NCBI GenBank assembly: GCA_022769565.1 | Contig: JALEJQ010000021.1 | Location: 1-37,357, forward strand | Direction of reading: 5' to 3' | From: Oscillospiraceae bacterium | Lineage (GTDB): Bacteria > Bacillota > Clostridia > Oscillospirales > Ruminococcaceae | Length of the DNA: 37,357 bases | Position numbers and translations under genes: made by a program | The notes under the pieces: generated by a model | What the model was told of the DNA's origin: nothing | Database searches by the model: none | Seen by the model: the letters and a program-made list of their open reading frames with translations, nothing else | Shown here: piece by piece, positions 17,201 through 24,676 of the stretch | Layout: each line of letters opens with the position of its first letter | Numbering within the stretch: position 1 is the first letter of the stretch

Positions 17201-18132
17201 CCGTCGTCACAGGTAAAATATGTATATTCTCCGTTTTCATATCTTGCTATTCCTGCGTCGTTTGTGCCTATCCACAAACGTCCCTTGCTGTCGGTCATCA
17301 TGCTGACCACGTTTACAAGTCCGCCCTCACGGATAAATTCAAACTCGGCTCCGTTGTATCTGGTAAGACCTGCATAGCTTCCTATCCAAATGTACCCGTC
17401 ATCTGTTTCACGGATAACATTGGCTTGGGATGACACCAAACCGTTAGTGTTGTTGTATATTTTTTCGACAAAGTTATCGAAATCAGCGCTGTCGTTTGCA
17501 GCGGCAGACTCTATAGGCTGTATTGCGGCTGCGGAAATTATACAGGCAGTCAGAATAAGCGGTATTGTCCGAAGCGCAGACTTTCTGCTCTTTTTGAAAC
17601 GGGAAATAATGAAAATTATCAGACACGCAAGTATAACGCTTATCTGCTTGTCAACTATTTCCACTGCAGCTTCTCCTGCCAGTACCGCAAGTATGTTGGA
17701 AACATCGTGCCATTTGAGCATATCTGTCAGAGTGTCGCCCCAGATATTGCCCGAATATCCGCCGCAGAAAATAATATTAATGGGAGTTGACAGGATAGTG
17801 CATATCACTCCGAGCCAGAAGCCCGATATAATGACTTTCAGCCCGTCGTTGACATATCCTTTCTTTATGAAAATGTGTATCATTACTGCCGCCGCAACGT
17901 TAATTACGGAATAAACAAGGGTAGATACATCATACAGCGATGATATGACATTTGACGTCAGACCTGCGATTATGCCGCTCCCAAGACCGCCGTAATACGA
18001 CGAAATGACGGTGCCCACCATATCCAGCCACACAGGCAGATCAAGAACATAAGCAATATGTCTTCCCGCAACATTGAGAATGATGCCGATAGCGGTCACT
18101 GCGGCGGCTTTTATTATTTTTTTCAAAATCAT
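14227..18132 (-). CDS. Membrane propeller sensor with HD-GYP phosphodiesterase and receiver domain
   Basis: 1301 residues. Residues 1-190: five to six membrane helices with W-L-D-M-V-G-T and G-x-x-x-G-I-I-A-G, resembling ECF-type S-component folds. About 210-800: two-component-type propeller repeats (I-W-I-G-S-Y-A-G-L-T-R-Y, L-W-I-G-T-N-D-A-G-I and more). About 820-900: Y_Y_Y-like domain; a membrane helix and coiled coil follow. About 1000-1165: HD-GYP with H-S-x-R-V, H-D-I-G-K, H-H-E-R-Y-D-G-x-G-Y-P, which hydrolyses c-di-GMP. The last about 123 residues are a receiver with D-D-E, L-D-V-K-M-P-G-M-D-G, T-G-D and K-P-F. No kinase or GGDEF domain is present. Start: GGAGGG at 18134-18139 is too close to ATG 18132 and better placed for TTG 18126, so either is possible. 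The gene is flanked by the two giant secreted proteins; regulation of surface behaviour by c-di-GMP is an inference. Confidence 0.88.
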   Translation of the reverse strand: MILKKIIKAAAVTAIGIILNVAGRHIAYVLDLPVWLDMVGTVISSYYGGLGSGIIAGLTSNVISSLYDVSTLVYSVINVAAAVMIHIFIKKGYVNDGLKVIISGFWLGVICTILSTPINIIFCGGYSGNIWGDTLTDMLKWHDVSNILAVLAGEAAVEIVDKQISVILACLIIFIISRFKKSRKSALRTIPLILTACIISAAAIQPIESAAANDSADFDNFVEKIYNNTNGLVSSQANVIRETDDGYIWIGSYAGLTRYNGAEFEFIREGGLVNVVSMMTDSKGRLWIGTNDAGIARYENGEYTYFTCDDGLPSNSVRCFAEDKDGSVYVGTSSKICRFDADDTIEVSEYDITFATAMAVYDDKLFVIDNNGGISALDGKTLLTPTAEDKEKYFYYCLASTSEEMLVGTETGELFSADISGGNILLRKKADISADKISALFEDSRSRIWLASGSEFGYIAQDGSYHKMSIEGFDGSISCFHEDYQGNIWVASTSYGVMKLSESRFANVFESIGAEKQVVNAVVKYRGSYFCGTDKGLVVFNENGLSGKFAELSELTDGCRVRSIYADSKDGLWLCTYNGLIHYSADGQVRRYDTETDSVTSDRFRCITELSDGSFAAGTADGINFFRNGELTGTLSAADGMENTQILSITEGNDGTVWAGSDGSGIYIISDGSIKEKYTVENGLPSNIILRIVPCGNKYLIVTSNSLCCIDEDGKVRKLESFPYFNNYDIMICGETAYITCSAGLYEISLSELCDDNCEQIRLYSAGEGLFSGLTANSWNYISEDKELYLCSNNGVIIFNPSNVSSEANMKFGIVSLKCDEQDIKVTGENTFSVPGNAKNISIYASVRNYAFSDVKVRFYVTEFDTEPKLYSWNEIEPIKIYKPDDSEYHICLQLLDSSGKKVLQEIMYTVSTEPKPWETPIFRTYLIVICTEILLSMLINIVIMIFFVIRKNELEKVRSELEDKVSRQTGELITQQKEIKELYLQTVTALSEAVDAKDRYTSGHSKRVAEYSRMLAAKMGKTKEEQEEIYSAGLLHDIGKIRIPVEIINKASKLTDEEYNIIKIHPVTGYHILRGISGSQLIAICAKYHHERYDGKGYPNGLAGDKIPEAARILGVADSYDAMTSNRSYRNALPQDVVRREIEKGRGTQFDPHIADIMLEMIDEDKDYKMKQADFQHRRILTVDDEIINTKVIANIMKDEPAYEIVSVCSGMEALDILEQQTFNLILLDVKMPGMDGLETLKAIREKYDTPVVLMTGDKELETAGAFAKLGCDDYITKPFPPLLIKEIVHNMTERMTIEL

Positions 18133-18202
18133 TCCCTCCAATTTACCTTTTGCTGTGCAAGGGTCGTTCTGTTCGTTTTATTCCCATATATTATCCCATA
18201 CT

Positions 18203-18231
18203 ATTATATAATATTTTCTTTAAAATGGCAA
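18203..18231 (-). promoter_or_regulatory. Sigma-A-type promoter of the HD-GYP sensor gene
   Basis: On the minus strand TTGCCA (18231-18226), a 17-base spacer and a perfect TATAAT (18208-18203). Transcription should begin near 18196, leaving about 60 bases before the start codon. Confidence 0.75.
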
Positions 18232-18491
18232 TACTTATTTCGACAAATAATGCGTCCAACTCCCTTGACCCCGAAGAATTCTATCCGCATCTTTATCCAT
18301 AGAATAATTGGTTAGCAGTATAAAAAGGCGTATGCTGTTTTATTTTTTAGTGTGCATTTTCGAACAAAGTGTGCAAAAAAATACAATGAATTGCGGCTGA
18401 ATATAGATAAAATGTACCAATATCACAATAATTTACTGTAATTTTAACAAAAAATACAAAAATAAAATGGCATATTTAGGGCAAATGTGTA

Positions 18492-18520
18492 TTGAATGTA
18501 CAAGTTAATAGTGGTATAAT
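18492..18520 (+). promoter_or_regulatory. Sigma-A-type promoter of the 1911-residue protein gene
   Basis: TTGAAT at 18492-18497, 17-base spacer, TATAAT at 18515-18520. It predicts a start near 18527 and a leader of about 154 bases. Its distance to the divergent sensor promoter is about 260 bases of AT-rich DNA (18232-18491) in which no gene was found, but which could hold operators. Confidence 0.75.
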
Positions 18521-18526
18521 TTATGC

Positions 18527-18680
18527 TGATTAGGAATGTCCGGAAAACAGCTTTGAAACTGCGGCGTAAGAAGGGATATTATGGGAATTTGCTCGGTATC
18601 GAGCCGTTTTTACGGGTATTTCTGATGTTCTCCTGTAAAGAAGTTTTGGCAAAAAATAATTATCACGAAAGGATGATAGT
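18527..18680 (+). promoter_or_regulatory. Long, structured 5' leader of unknown class
   Basis: The leader is much longer than needed for translation. It contains a hairpin GCTCG-GTAT-CGAGC (18591-18604), a next one CCGT-TTTT-ACGG (18604-18615) that shares one base with the first, and ACGGG/CCTGT arms (18612-18616 and 18632-18636), so alternative pairings are likely. The RBS AAAGGATG is at 18668-18675. It does not show the motifs of c-di-GMP-I or c-di-GMP-II riboswitches as I know them. It could be an unrecognised RNA element, a stability element or simply a leader. Confidence 0.4.
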
Positions 18681-21600
18681 ATGAAGTTAAAACGAATACT
18701 CGCCGGAATTTGTGCGGCGGCTATGGCTGTCACTCAGACGGCAATTGTACCTCTGAACGTCAGTGCGGTACAGGAAACTCCTGTTGCCGCCGCAAGTAAT
18801 GCAGGCTTCAACCTCTCAGTGTCCTCATTTTCAAAGGACAATACGAACTGGTGGGCTGACACATGGGACAACGCCGGCGCTGATGCAGGTGCTAAGACAT
18901 TAACACTCAGCGCAGGAACCCTCGAGGAGAAGGATACTCCTACCCCTGACGACAACACCAAGCTGGCGTTCTCCTATTCGGCAGCGATCCCCAATGATGG
19001 TACCGAGGTCGGCGATGTGTTCGATGTCAGCATCAGTAACCTTAAAATCGTTGCAGCAAAGAATATCCCCGGAACAGAGGATGCTGCAACTACGCTGTCA
19101 GAAACATCTCAGGATATGGACGAAAATAGTGTTACTATCAACGCTATAGAAGATATTGCTGCAGGCGACAAGATCACAGTAACCTATACTGTGGATGCCG
19201 ATGTTGCAGAGGATGCCTATGCAGCTATCAAATTTGTTGATGCAAGCGGCATTGCTCTTAACTCGTTCGCAGCAGCAGACGCTGATTCAGAAGGTGTTGA
19301 CATCGTTAATAAGACAGCTGAGGGCGATCAGACCTATGAGATCACTATTGCGGAAGATGATGTATCGGAAATTGCTGCCAATGGATTTGTAATTTCCGGT
19401 AAAAACATTACTGTAACCAAGGTTGAACGTACAGTTCCCGGCACCGCAGCAACAACGGTTACCGATACACTTGTACTTGGCAATGTGAATTTCACACAGG
19501 TCAAGCAGGGTAATTATTATTTTGACAATGAACAGACTATCAAGCTGACAAATGTTTCCTTTGAAAATTTCAAGGATTTCAAGGAAAACGGTTCTGTTAC
19601 CGCAACATGGGATTCCCTGACCTGCACAGGCACAAAATACACCTGCGAAGGAAACGAGATCTGGGCAGGCAAGACAACGCTTAACTGGAACGGAATAACT
19701 CTTCCTGCTACATCAGCCGAAGCCGACGGCACATTGACCGTAAACTTCACTCCTGTACAGGGTGACGAGGCGCAGCTGAAGTTCTACTATGTGGACGACA
19801 GCGGGAATTGGGTAAATATGAATGTACCCGGTTCTACATATGTTGAAGAGGATAGCGCATATATCGTTAAGGGACTTGAATCAAACAGCAGCTTTGATTT
19901 TGTTCTTGATGAAGAGCTTGCAGGATATTTAACAAACGGAAAGTTTGTTGTTTCCGGTGCAGGCGTTACCGTAACCTCCGTTGAATACGCCGAACCTGCG
20001 GTCTACACTCTTCCTTATGAAAGCGAAACAGGCGTTGACCTTTCCAAGTACAGCATGAAGTTTGAAGCTGCTTCGGTTGAAGAGGGCGGCACGATAACCA
20101 TTGGCTTTAAGGAGAAGGTTAGTAGTCTTACGATTAAAAATTCACTCGGTGAAACGATCGAATCATTTGATTCCAATACAGCTTCAGATACCTTATCCAT
20201 TGTTCTTAACCAAAATCAGGCAGAAGATATTTCTGACTCAGGTTTTGCTATCGTCGGAACGAAAGGCGTTGTCGTTTCCGTTAAGTACGAAGCTCCACAA
20301 GAGCCGAAACCCGAGGTGAAATACACCGTTTCCGACGGTGAAGATGGCGTTAACTGCAAAACATGGACAGAAGTCCTTGCTGCAATTAAAGACAAGACCA
20401 AGGATTACACAATTACGCTTCTCTCCGATGTTACCGAGGGCAAGATAACCTTCCCTGCGGCTACAAAGGCTAAGAGCGTAACGGTAGACGGCGGCTGTCA
20501 TACCTTTACAATTGACAACACCGCTCTTACTCTCCCTACAGATGTTAAATTTTATAACATCACTCTTGAATCCTCCGACAAAACAAAGGGACTTACAATT
20601 ACGGCAAACAAGAATTTTGTTGACGGTTGTATTATTTCAAAAACTCTGAAAACAGTTAAGGGCAGTTCAAAGTCGGTTCTAACATTTGATTTTGAGAGCA
20701 AAGATATTACTTACAGCATTTCCGGCTTTGGAACTGTTGTTGGTACATTAGCTGTTGGGTTCAATTTGGACGGTGAAACAGCAACAACGTTAGAAGCAGC
20801 AACCCTTGAATTTTACGGATATGACGGCGAAGTTATTATAGTTGGCAACTGTAATGCAAGATTCACCAATGTAAAAGTAATTGACTCCAATAAAAGCTGT
20901 AGAATCCGCTATGCAGATGCAGAAGATTTCACCCCCGTTACCATTACAGGAACGGTAACAACAGAAAAGCCTATCATTATTTCTGCAAGTAACAATAAAT
21001 TCAAAAACGGTGATACCGTGCTTATTTCAAAGACAGCAGACCTTTCCAAGTTTGTTATCGACGAAAACAGCCTCCCCGATGACGGAATTGAGTATACTCT
21101 TGCAAAAGTTGGCTCCGAAGTTAAGGTAATGAAAACTGTATTTTCTGTTTATTTCGGTGATGAGCCTAATGTAACCTTTGCACAGTGGTCAGATGTTCTT
21201 AACTACATTGCCGATAATGCAAAGAACGGCAGAAAGGATTTAGAATACGTCGTAGAGCTTCTTGCCGATGTAAATATTGGCGGCGCACTCACAATGCCTA
21301 AGGCAGGTACATATGATTATCTGTATATCGATGGCGGCGGAAAAACTCTTACATTCACAGGCACTACTGTTTCCATAACAGAAGGCACAACATTTGGTAA
21401 CATTATCCTTAAGTCCGTTAAGAAGAATTCCACAGAAACTGTTGATTTCAGCTTTAATACAGGTAAAAATGGACTTGTTCTTCAAGGTGTAACAGGTAAG
21501 ATCAAGGACATAAAGTCTACGGGAGAAGTTACGCTCGGCGGTACTACCATTAACGGCAACGTTTCCGCTAACGATCTTTATATCTGGGGTGGAACAGAAC

Positions 21601-24416
21601 CTACCAGACCCGGTATTAAGGCAGCTCCTAACGCTTTTGAACCCCAGGCTATCGACAAGACAAGCGTTACGGTCAACGGAAATCTTACTGTAAAGAATAT
21701 GCTTTGTCTTGAGGGCTCTCTTACGGTAAAGGGTGCGTTCTCTGCAGCAGGAGTCGCAAGCGATGCAGGTGAAGATGAAATTGCTCTCGTTCTTACACAG
21801 AACACCAAAAAGCCTGCGTCTATAGGCAAGCTGGGCTTTGACAGTGAATCGGATCATATCAAGTTTGCACTTGTTGACCCCACAACAGGCAAGACAGTTC
21901 AGATCGTTGAAGACACCGTAATTGCTTCTATCAGCGGTCCTTATGCAGATCAGCTGGTTCCCTGCGATGAAAACCTTGCAGAGGACGAATCCTATTACAT
22001 CGTTAAGGAAAACGGCAAGCTGGTTGCAAAGTCCACCGATACATCATTTGTTGAGATAAAAGTAAACGGCAATGTTGCACGTTACGCAAGCCTTGACGAC
22101 GCTATCAAGGACATCAACGCAACAGGCAGCAAAGACGATAAGGTTGAGTTCAAGATCACTCAGGCTATGTTCAGCGAGCCTATTGCAAAGCTGCCTCTTC
22201 CCAATGCAGGAAAGTATGATTGGCTCACTTACACAGCTGACGAACCTGTTACTATCAATGTAACAAGCGACCTTGCGCTTACAGGTAACCTTACTGTTGA
22301 TACAGGAATCACGATCAACAAGGTTACTGTAAACAAGACAACTAAGGAAACAACAGTTGTTCCTATCAGCGTAAATGTTGGCAAGTATGCAATGTTAGCA
22401 AGTAGTCTCTCTGTAAAGACTGTTGAAGAATCAACTGTAAGCCAGATCGCTAACATCAGCGGTACAGACACATTCAATACAGCCGGGGACGTTGTTGTAA
22501 CAGGCAAGGTAAATGTCGGAGCATTTGCTTTCTTTGGCAATACAGTAACTCTTGAAGGTACAAAATCCTCCTTCACAGCTTCTGTATTTGTTTCCCCTTT
22601 TGGCGGTACGCTTGTATATGACAAGGCAAACGCTAAGAACGTTAAGTTCGGCGATATTTCCGGTGATGAAGCTCTTACAGTTAAGATCGACGGAGTTAAA
22701 GCAGGTGACGCTATTGCGTCTATCACAGGCGATTACACCGCAGAAATGATCGAAATCGACGGCAGCGACGACGACAGCGACCTGGTTGTTGCACGTTCTG
22801 ACAAGAACCTTGTTGCAGTTTCCGAATCAAGCGTTATAAAGGTTGATGAATACAAAAACGGAGAACCTTATGCAACAAGAGTTTATGACACCCTTGAAAA
22901 CGCAATGAAGGATATCAACAGACTTAACAACAAGGACGCTGTATATCTTGTTAGCGTTACTAACGCAAACGGCAAGACCTATTCCAAGCTGCCTCTTCCT
23001 TCAGCTAACAAGTACAATTCCATTCAGTTTAACGGATCGGGATCTGTCATCACTATCAATGTAACAAGCGATATTACTCTTACCGGTGATTGCTATATAG
23101 ACGGCAATGTTACCATTAACAAGGTCGACAAAAACGGTAAGGTCGTTGAGATGAGCGTAAATACCGGCAACTATGATTTAAGGTGCATTGGTAAGTTCTC
23201 TTACGATAAAGAAAACTCTGTAAATCAGCTTAAAAATGTAAGCGGCAAGGGTTATGTATGGTTTAACGGCAATGTAAAGATAAGCGGTAAGGTAAATGTT
23301 GGTACGATTGGATGGGATGGTACCATGACTCTCGATGCCAAAGCCGGTTTTGCAGCAAAGGTTCATACTCTCTTCAACAAGACAATTCTTAAGTATCCTG
23401 TTGCTGTCGGTAAGAACGTTAAGCTGGGTACTATTATAGATGGCTATGTTGGTGGACCCGGAACGCTTTATGTTCAGATCGACGGCGTTAAGGCAGGCGA
23501 CCAGATAGCAGCACTTACAGGCGACTATTTCTCAGGTACTGTTGTTATCAACGGCGGCTCAGAATTCACAGCAGTTCGTTCCGGAACTAAGCTCCTTGCT
23601 GTTGCAAATGGTACGGAAGTAACCGTCAGCGACGGAACAAAAACCCGTGCTTATGACACCTATGAAAATGCAATTGCAGACATCACAAGACTTGCTAACG
23701 CAGATGGCGTGTACACTATTTGTCTCCCCGCAGGAAAATACGAATGGGCAAAGCTGGCACTTCCCGCAAAGGGCAAGTACAAGTCTGTTACCCTCGTATC
23801 TTCCGATGAAGGCGACGCTGAAATAAGCGTAAAGAGTGACGTTACACTTTCCGGTAACCTTGTTATCGGCTTCGGCGTAACTCTGCAGAAGGTAAAGACC
23901 TTCGGCGGCGATCCCGTTTCTCCGTTCAAGTTCACATCTGCAAAGAACAAGGACGGTTCTCCCGTTTACACCGTAACTGTATATGCAGACGGCAAGATCG
24001 TTAACGGTACTCTCAATGGTAAGGAAATTGTGAACCCTTCCGATATTGTTTATACCGTTGGACATAATTTCGGTGACGGAATTGATTTAAAAGCCTACAA
24101 CTACTTGCTTTTTAATAGAACTAACGTTGCGGAAGGCGGCAAGATAGTTGTAACATTCAAGGAGCCTGTTTCAGGTAGATTTACACTTTTTGTATATGAC
24201 GAAAACGTAGAAGTGGAACCAATCGGTCATATAACTTTTAATGGAGAATACAAGGTTGAATTCACACTTAGCGGCTCTGATGCAAACTCAATTACAAATA
24301 ATATATTCGGGTTCTTCAGCAACGACACCGACTGCATAGTTACTTCCGTTACTTACGAAGCTCCGGAAGTTGATGACGGCGACAACGGCTTTGATCAAGA
24401 ATCAGGCGAAGAATAA
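18681..24416 (+). CDS. Giant secreted multidomain repeat protein, possibly carbohydrate-binding
   Basis: 1911 residues with a clear signal peptide (M-K-L-K-R-I-L-A-G-I-C-A-A-A-M-A, cleavage likely after V-S-A near residue 30). The N-terminal 550 residues have three or four copies of a beta-sandwich-like unit ending in a pattern like G-F-V-I-S-G-K-N-I-T-V-T-K-V, and the last about 110 residues hold another; the pattern recalls small carbohydrate-binding modules of ruminal Firmicutes, a weak resemblance only. Between them lie five repeats that begin with a W- or Y-containing segment and A-I, then L-P/M-P-x-A-x-x-Y, DNA starts near 20326, 21147, 22056, 22838 and 23623. The same repeat type is in the 1581-residue protein on the other side of the sensor gene. 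The C-terminus is short and acidic; no LPxTG, dockerin, SLH or membrane anchor was seen, so attachment is unknown. Confidence 0.85.
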   Translation: MKLKRILAGICAAAMAVTQTAIVPLNVSAVQETPVAAASNAGFNLSVSSFSKDNTNWWADTWDNAGADAGAKTLTLSAGTLEEKDTPTPDDNTKLAFSYSAAIPNDGTEVGDVFDVSISNLKIVAAKNIPGTEDAATTLSETSQDMDENSVTINAIEDIAAGDKITVTYTVDADVAEDAYAAIKFVDASGIALNSFAAADADSEGVDIVNKTAEGDQTYEITIAEDDVSEIAANGFVISGKNITVTKVERTVPGTAATTVTDTLVLGNVNFTQVKQGNYYFDNEQTIKLTNVSFENFKDFKENGSVTATWDSLTCTGTKYTCEGNEIWAGKTTLNWNGITLPATSAEADGTLTVNFTPVQGDEAQLKFYYVDDSGNWVNMNVPGSTYVEEDSAYIVKGLESNSSFDFVLDEELAGYLTNGKFVVSGAGVTVTSVEYAEPAVYTLPYESETGVDLSKYSMKFEAASVEEGGTITIGFKEKVSSLTIKNSLGETIESFDSNTASDTLSIVLNQNQAEDISDSGFAIVGTKGVVVSVKYEAPQEPKPEVKYTVSDGEDGVNCKTWTEVLAAIKDKTKDYTITLLSDVTEGKITFPAATKAKSVTVDGGCHTFTIDNTALTLPTDVKFYNITLESSDKTKGLTITANKNFVDGCIISKTLKTVKGSSKSVLTFDFESKDITYSISGFGTVVGTLAVGFNLDGETATTLEAATLEFYGYDGEVIIVGNCNARFTNVKVIDSNKSCRIRYADAEDFTPVTITGTVTTEKPIIISASNNKFKNGDTVLISKTADLSKFVIDENSLPDDGIEYTLAKVGSEVKVMKTVFSVYFGDEPNVTFAQWSDVLNYIADNAKNGRKDLEYVVELLADVNIGGALTMPKAGTYDYLYIDGGGKTLTFTGTTVSITEGTTFGNIILKSVKKNSTETVDFSFNTGKNGLVLQGVTGKIKDIKSTGEVTLGGTTINGNVSANDLYIWGGTEPTRPGIKAAPNAFEPQAIDKTSVTVNGNLTVKNMLCLEGSLTVKGAFSAAGVASDAGEDEIALVLTQNTKKPASIGKLGFDSESDHIKFALVDPTTGKTVQIVEDTVIASISGPYADQLVPCDENLAEDESYYIVKENGKLVAKSTDTSFVEIKVNGNVARYASLDDAIKDINATGSKDDKVEFKITQAMFSEPIAKLPLPNAGKYDWLTYTADEPVTINVTSDLALTGNLTVDTGITINKVTVNKTTKETTVVPISVNVGKYAMLASSLSVKTVEESTVSQIANISGTDTFNTAGDVVVTGKVNVGAFAFFGNTVTLEGTKSSFTASVFVSPFGGTLVYDKANAKNVKFGDISGDEALTVKIDGVKAGDAIASITGDYTAEMIEIDGSDDDSDLVVARSDKNLVAVSESSVIKVDEYKNGEPYATRVYDTLENAMKDINRLNNKDAVYLVSVTNANGKTYSKLPLPSANKYNSIQFNGSGSVITINVTSDITLTGDCYIDGNVTINKVDKNGKVVEMSVNTGNYDLRCIGKFSYDKENSVNQLKNVSGKGYVWFNGNVKISGKVNVGTIGWDGTMTLDAKAGFAAKVHTLFNKTILKYPVAVGKNVKLGTIIDGYVGGPGTLYVQIDGVKAGDQIAALTGDYFSGTVVINGGSEFTAVRSGTKLLAVANGTEVTVSDGTKTRAYDTYENAIADITRLANADGVYTICLPAGKYEWAKLALPAKGKYKSVTLVSSDEGDAEISVKSDVTLSGNLVIGFGVTLQKVKTFGGDPVSPFKFTSAKNKDGSPVYTVTVYADGKIVNGTLNGKEIVNPSDIVYTVGHNFGDGIDLKAYNYLLFNRTNVAEGGKIVVTFKEPVSGRFTLFVYDENVEVEPIGHITFNGEYKVEFTLSGSDANSITNNIFGFFSNDTDCIVTSVTYEAPEVDDGDNGFDQESGEE

Positions 24417-24484
24417 GACTTCACCTCGAATTAACTTGCAAAAAGTGTTCTCCACAGCACTGACATCAAGCTAAACTGACACAA

Positions 24485-24523
24485 AAACAGCGGATACCGC
24501 AGAAAATGCGGCGTCCGCTGTTT
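24485..24523 (+). terminator. Rho-independent terminator after the 1911-residue gene
   Basis: AAACAGCGGA (24485-24494) pairs with TCCGCTGTTT (24514-24523), and an inner CCGC/GCGG extends the stem. Followed by GTTTTGG. It lies 69 bases past the stop. The DNA between this and the next promoter (24524-24577) shows nothing else. Confidence 0.85.
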
Positions 24524-24577
24524 GTTTTGGGTGGTTTTAATGAGGTAAGTCTTTTTGCAAATTCTGTATTTCCTGCG

Positions 24578-24606
24578 TTGACATAGGATAACGGCGATGA
24601 TATAAT
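24578..24606 (+). promoter_or_regulatory. Sigma-A-type promoter of the NRPS operon, both hexamers exact consensus
   Basis: TTGACA at 24578-24583, 17-base spacer, TATAAT at 24601-24606. Both hexamers match the consensus exactly. Transcription should start near 24613, about 64 bases before the NRPS start, so the operon may be strongly expressed unless a repressor site overlaps. No operator-like palindrome is obvious. Confidence 0.88.
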
Positions 24607-24676
24607 AATTTACGGGGTCACTCTGATACAGCAGTCGGCTTTGATTGGATTTTTATAACACTTTGGGGTATTATTT

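Noticed and set aside
14260-17914. Plus-strand frames opposite the HD-GYP sensor gene
   Set aside because: All lie inside a protein whose domains are complete on the minus strand.
18527-18680. c-di-GMP riboswitch in the leader
   Set aside because: The conserved motifs of c-di-GMP-I (GEMM) and c-di-GMP-II aptamers are not found by eye.
18530-18733. Minus-strand frame over the 1911-residue gene's leader and start
   Set aside because: It runs against a good promoter and signal peptide on the plus strand; more likely a shadow of the leader.
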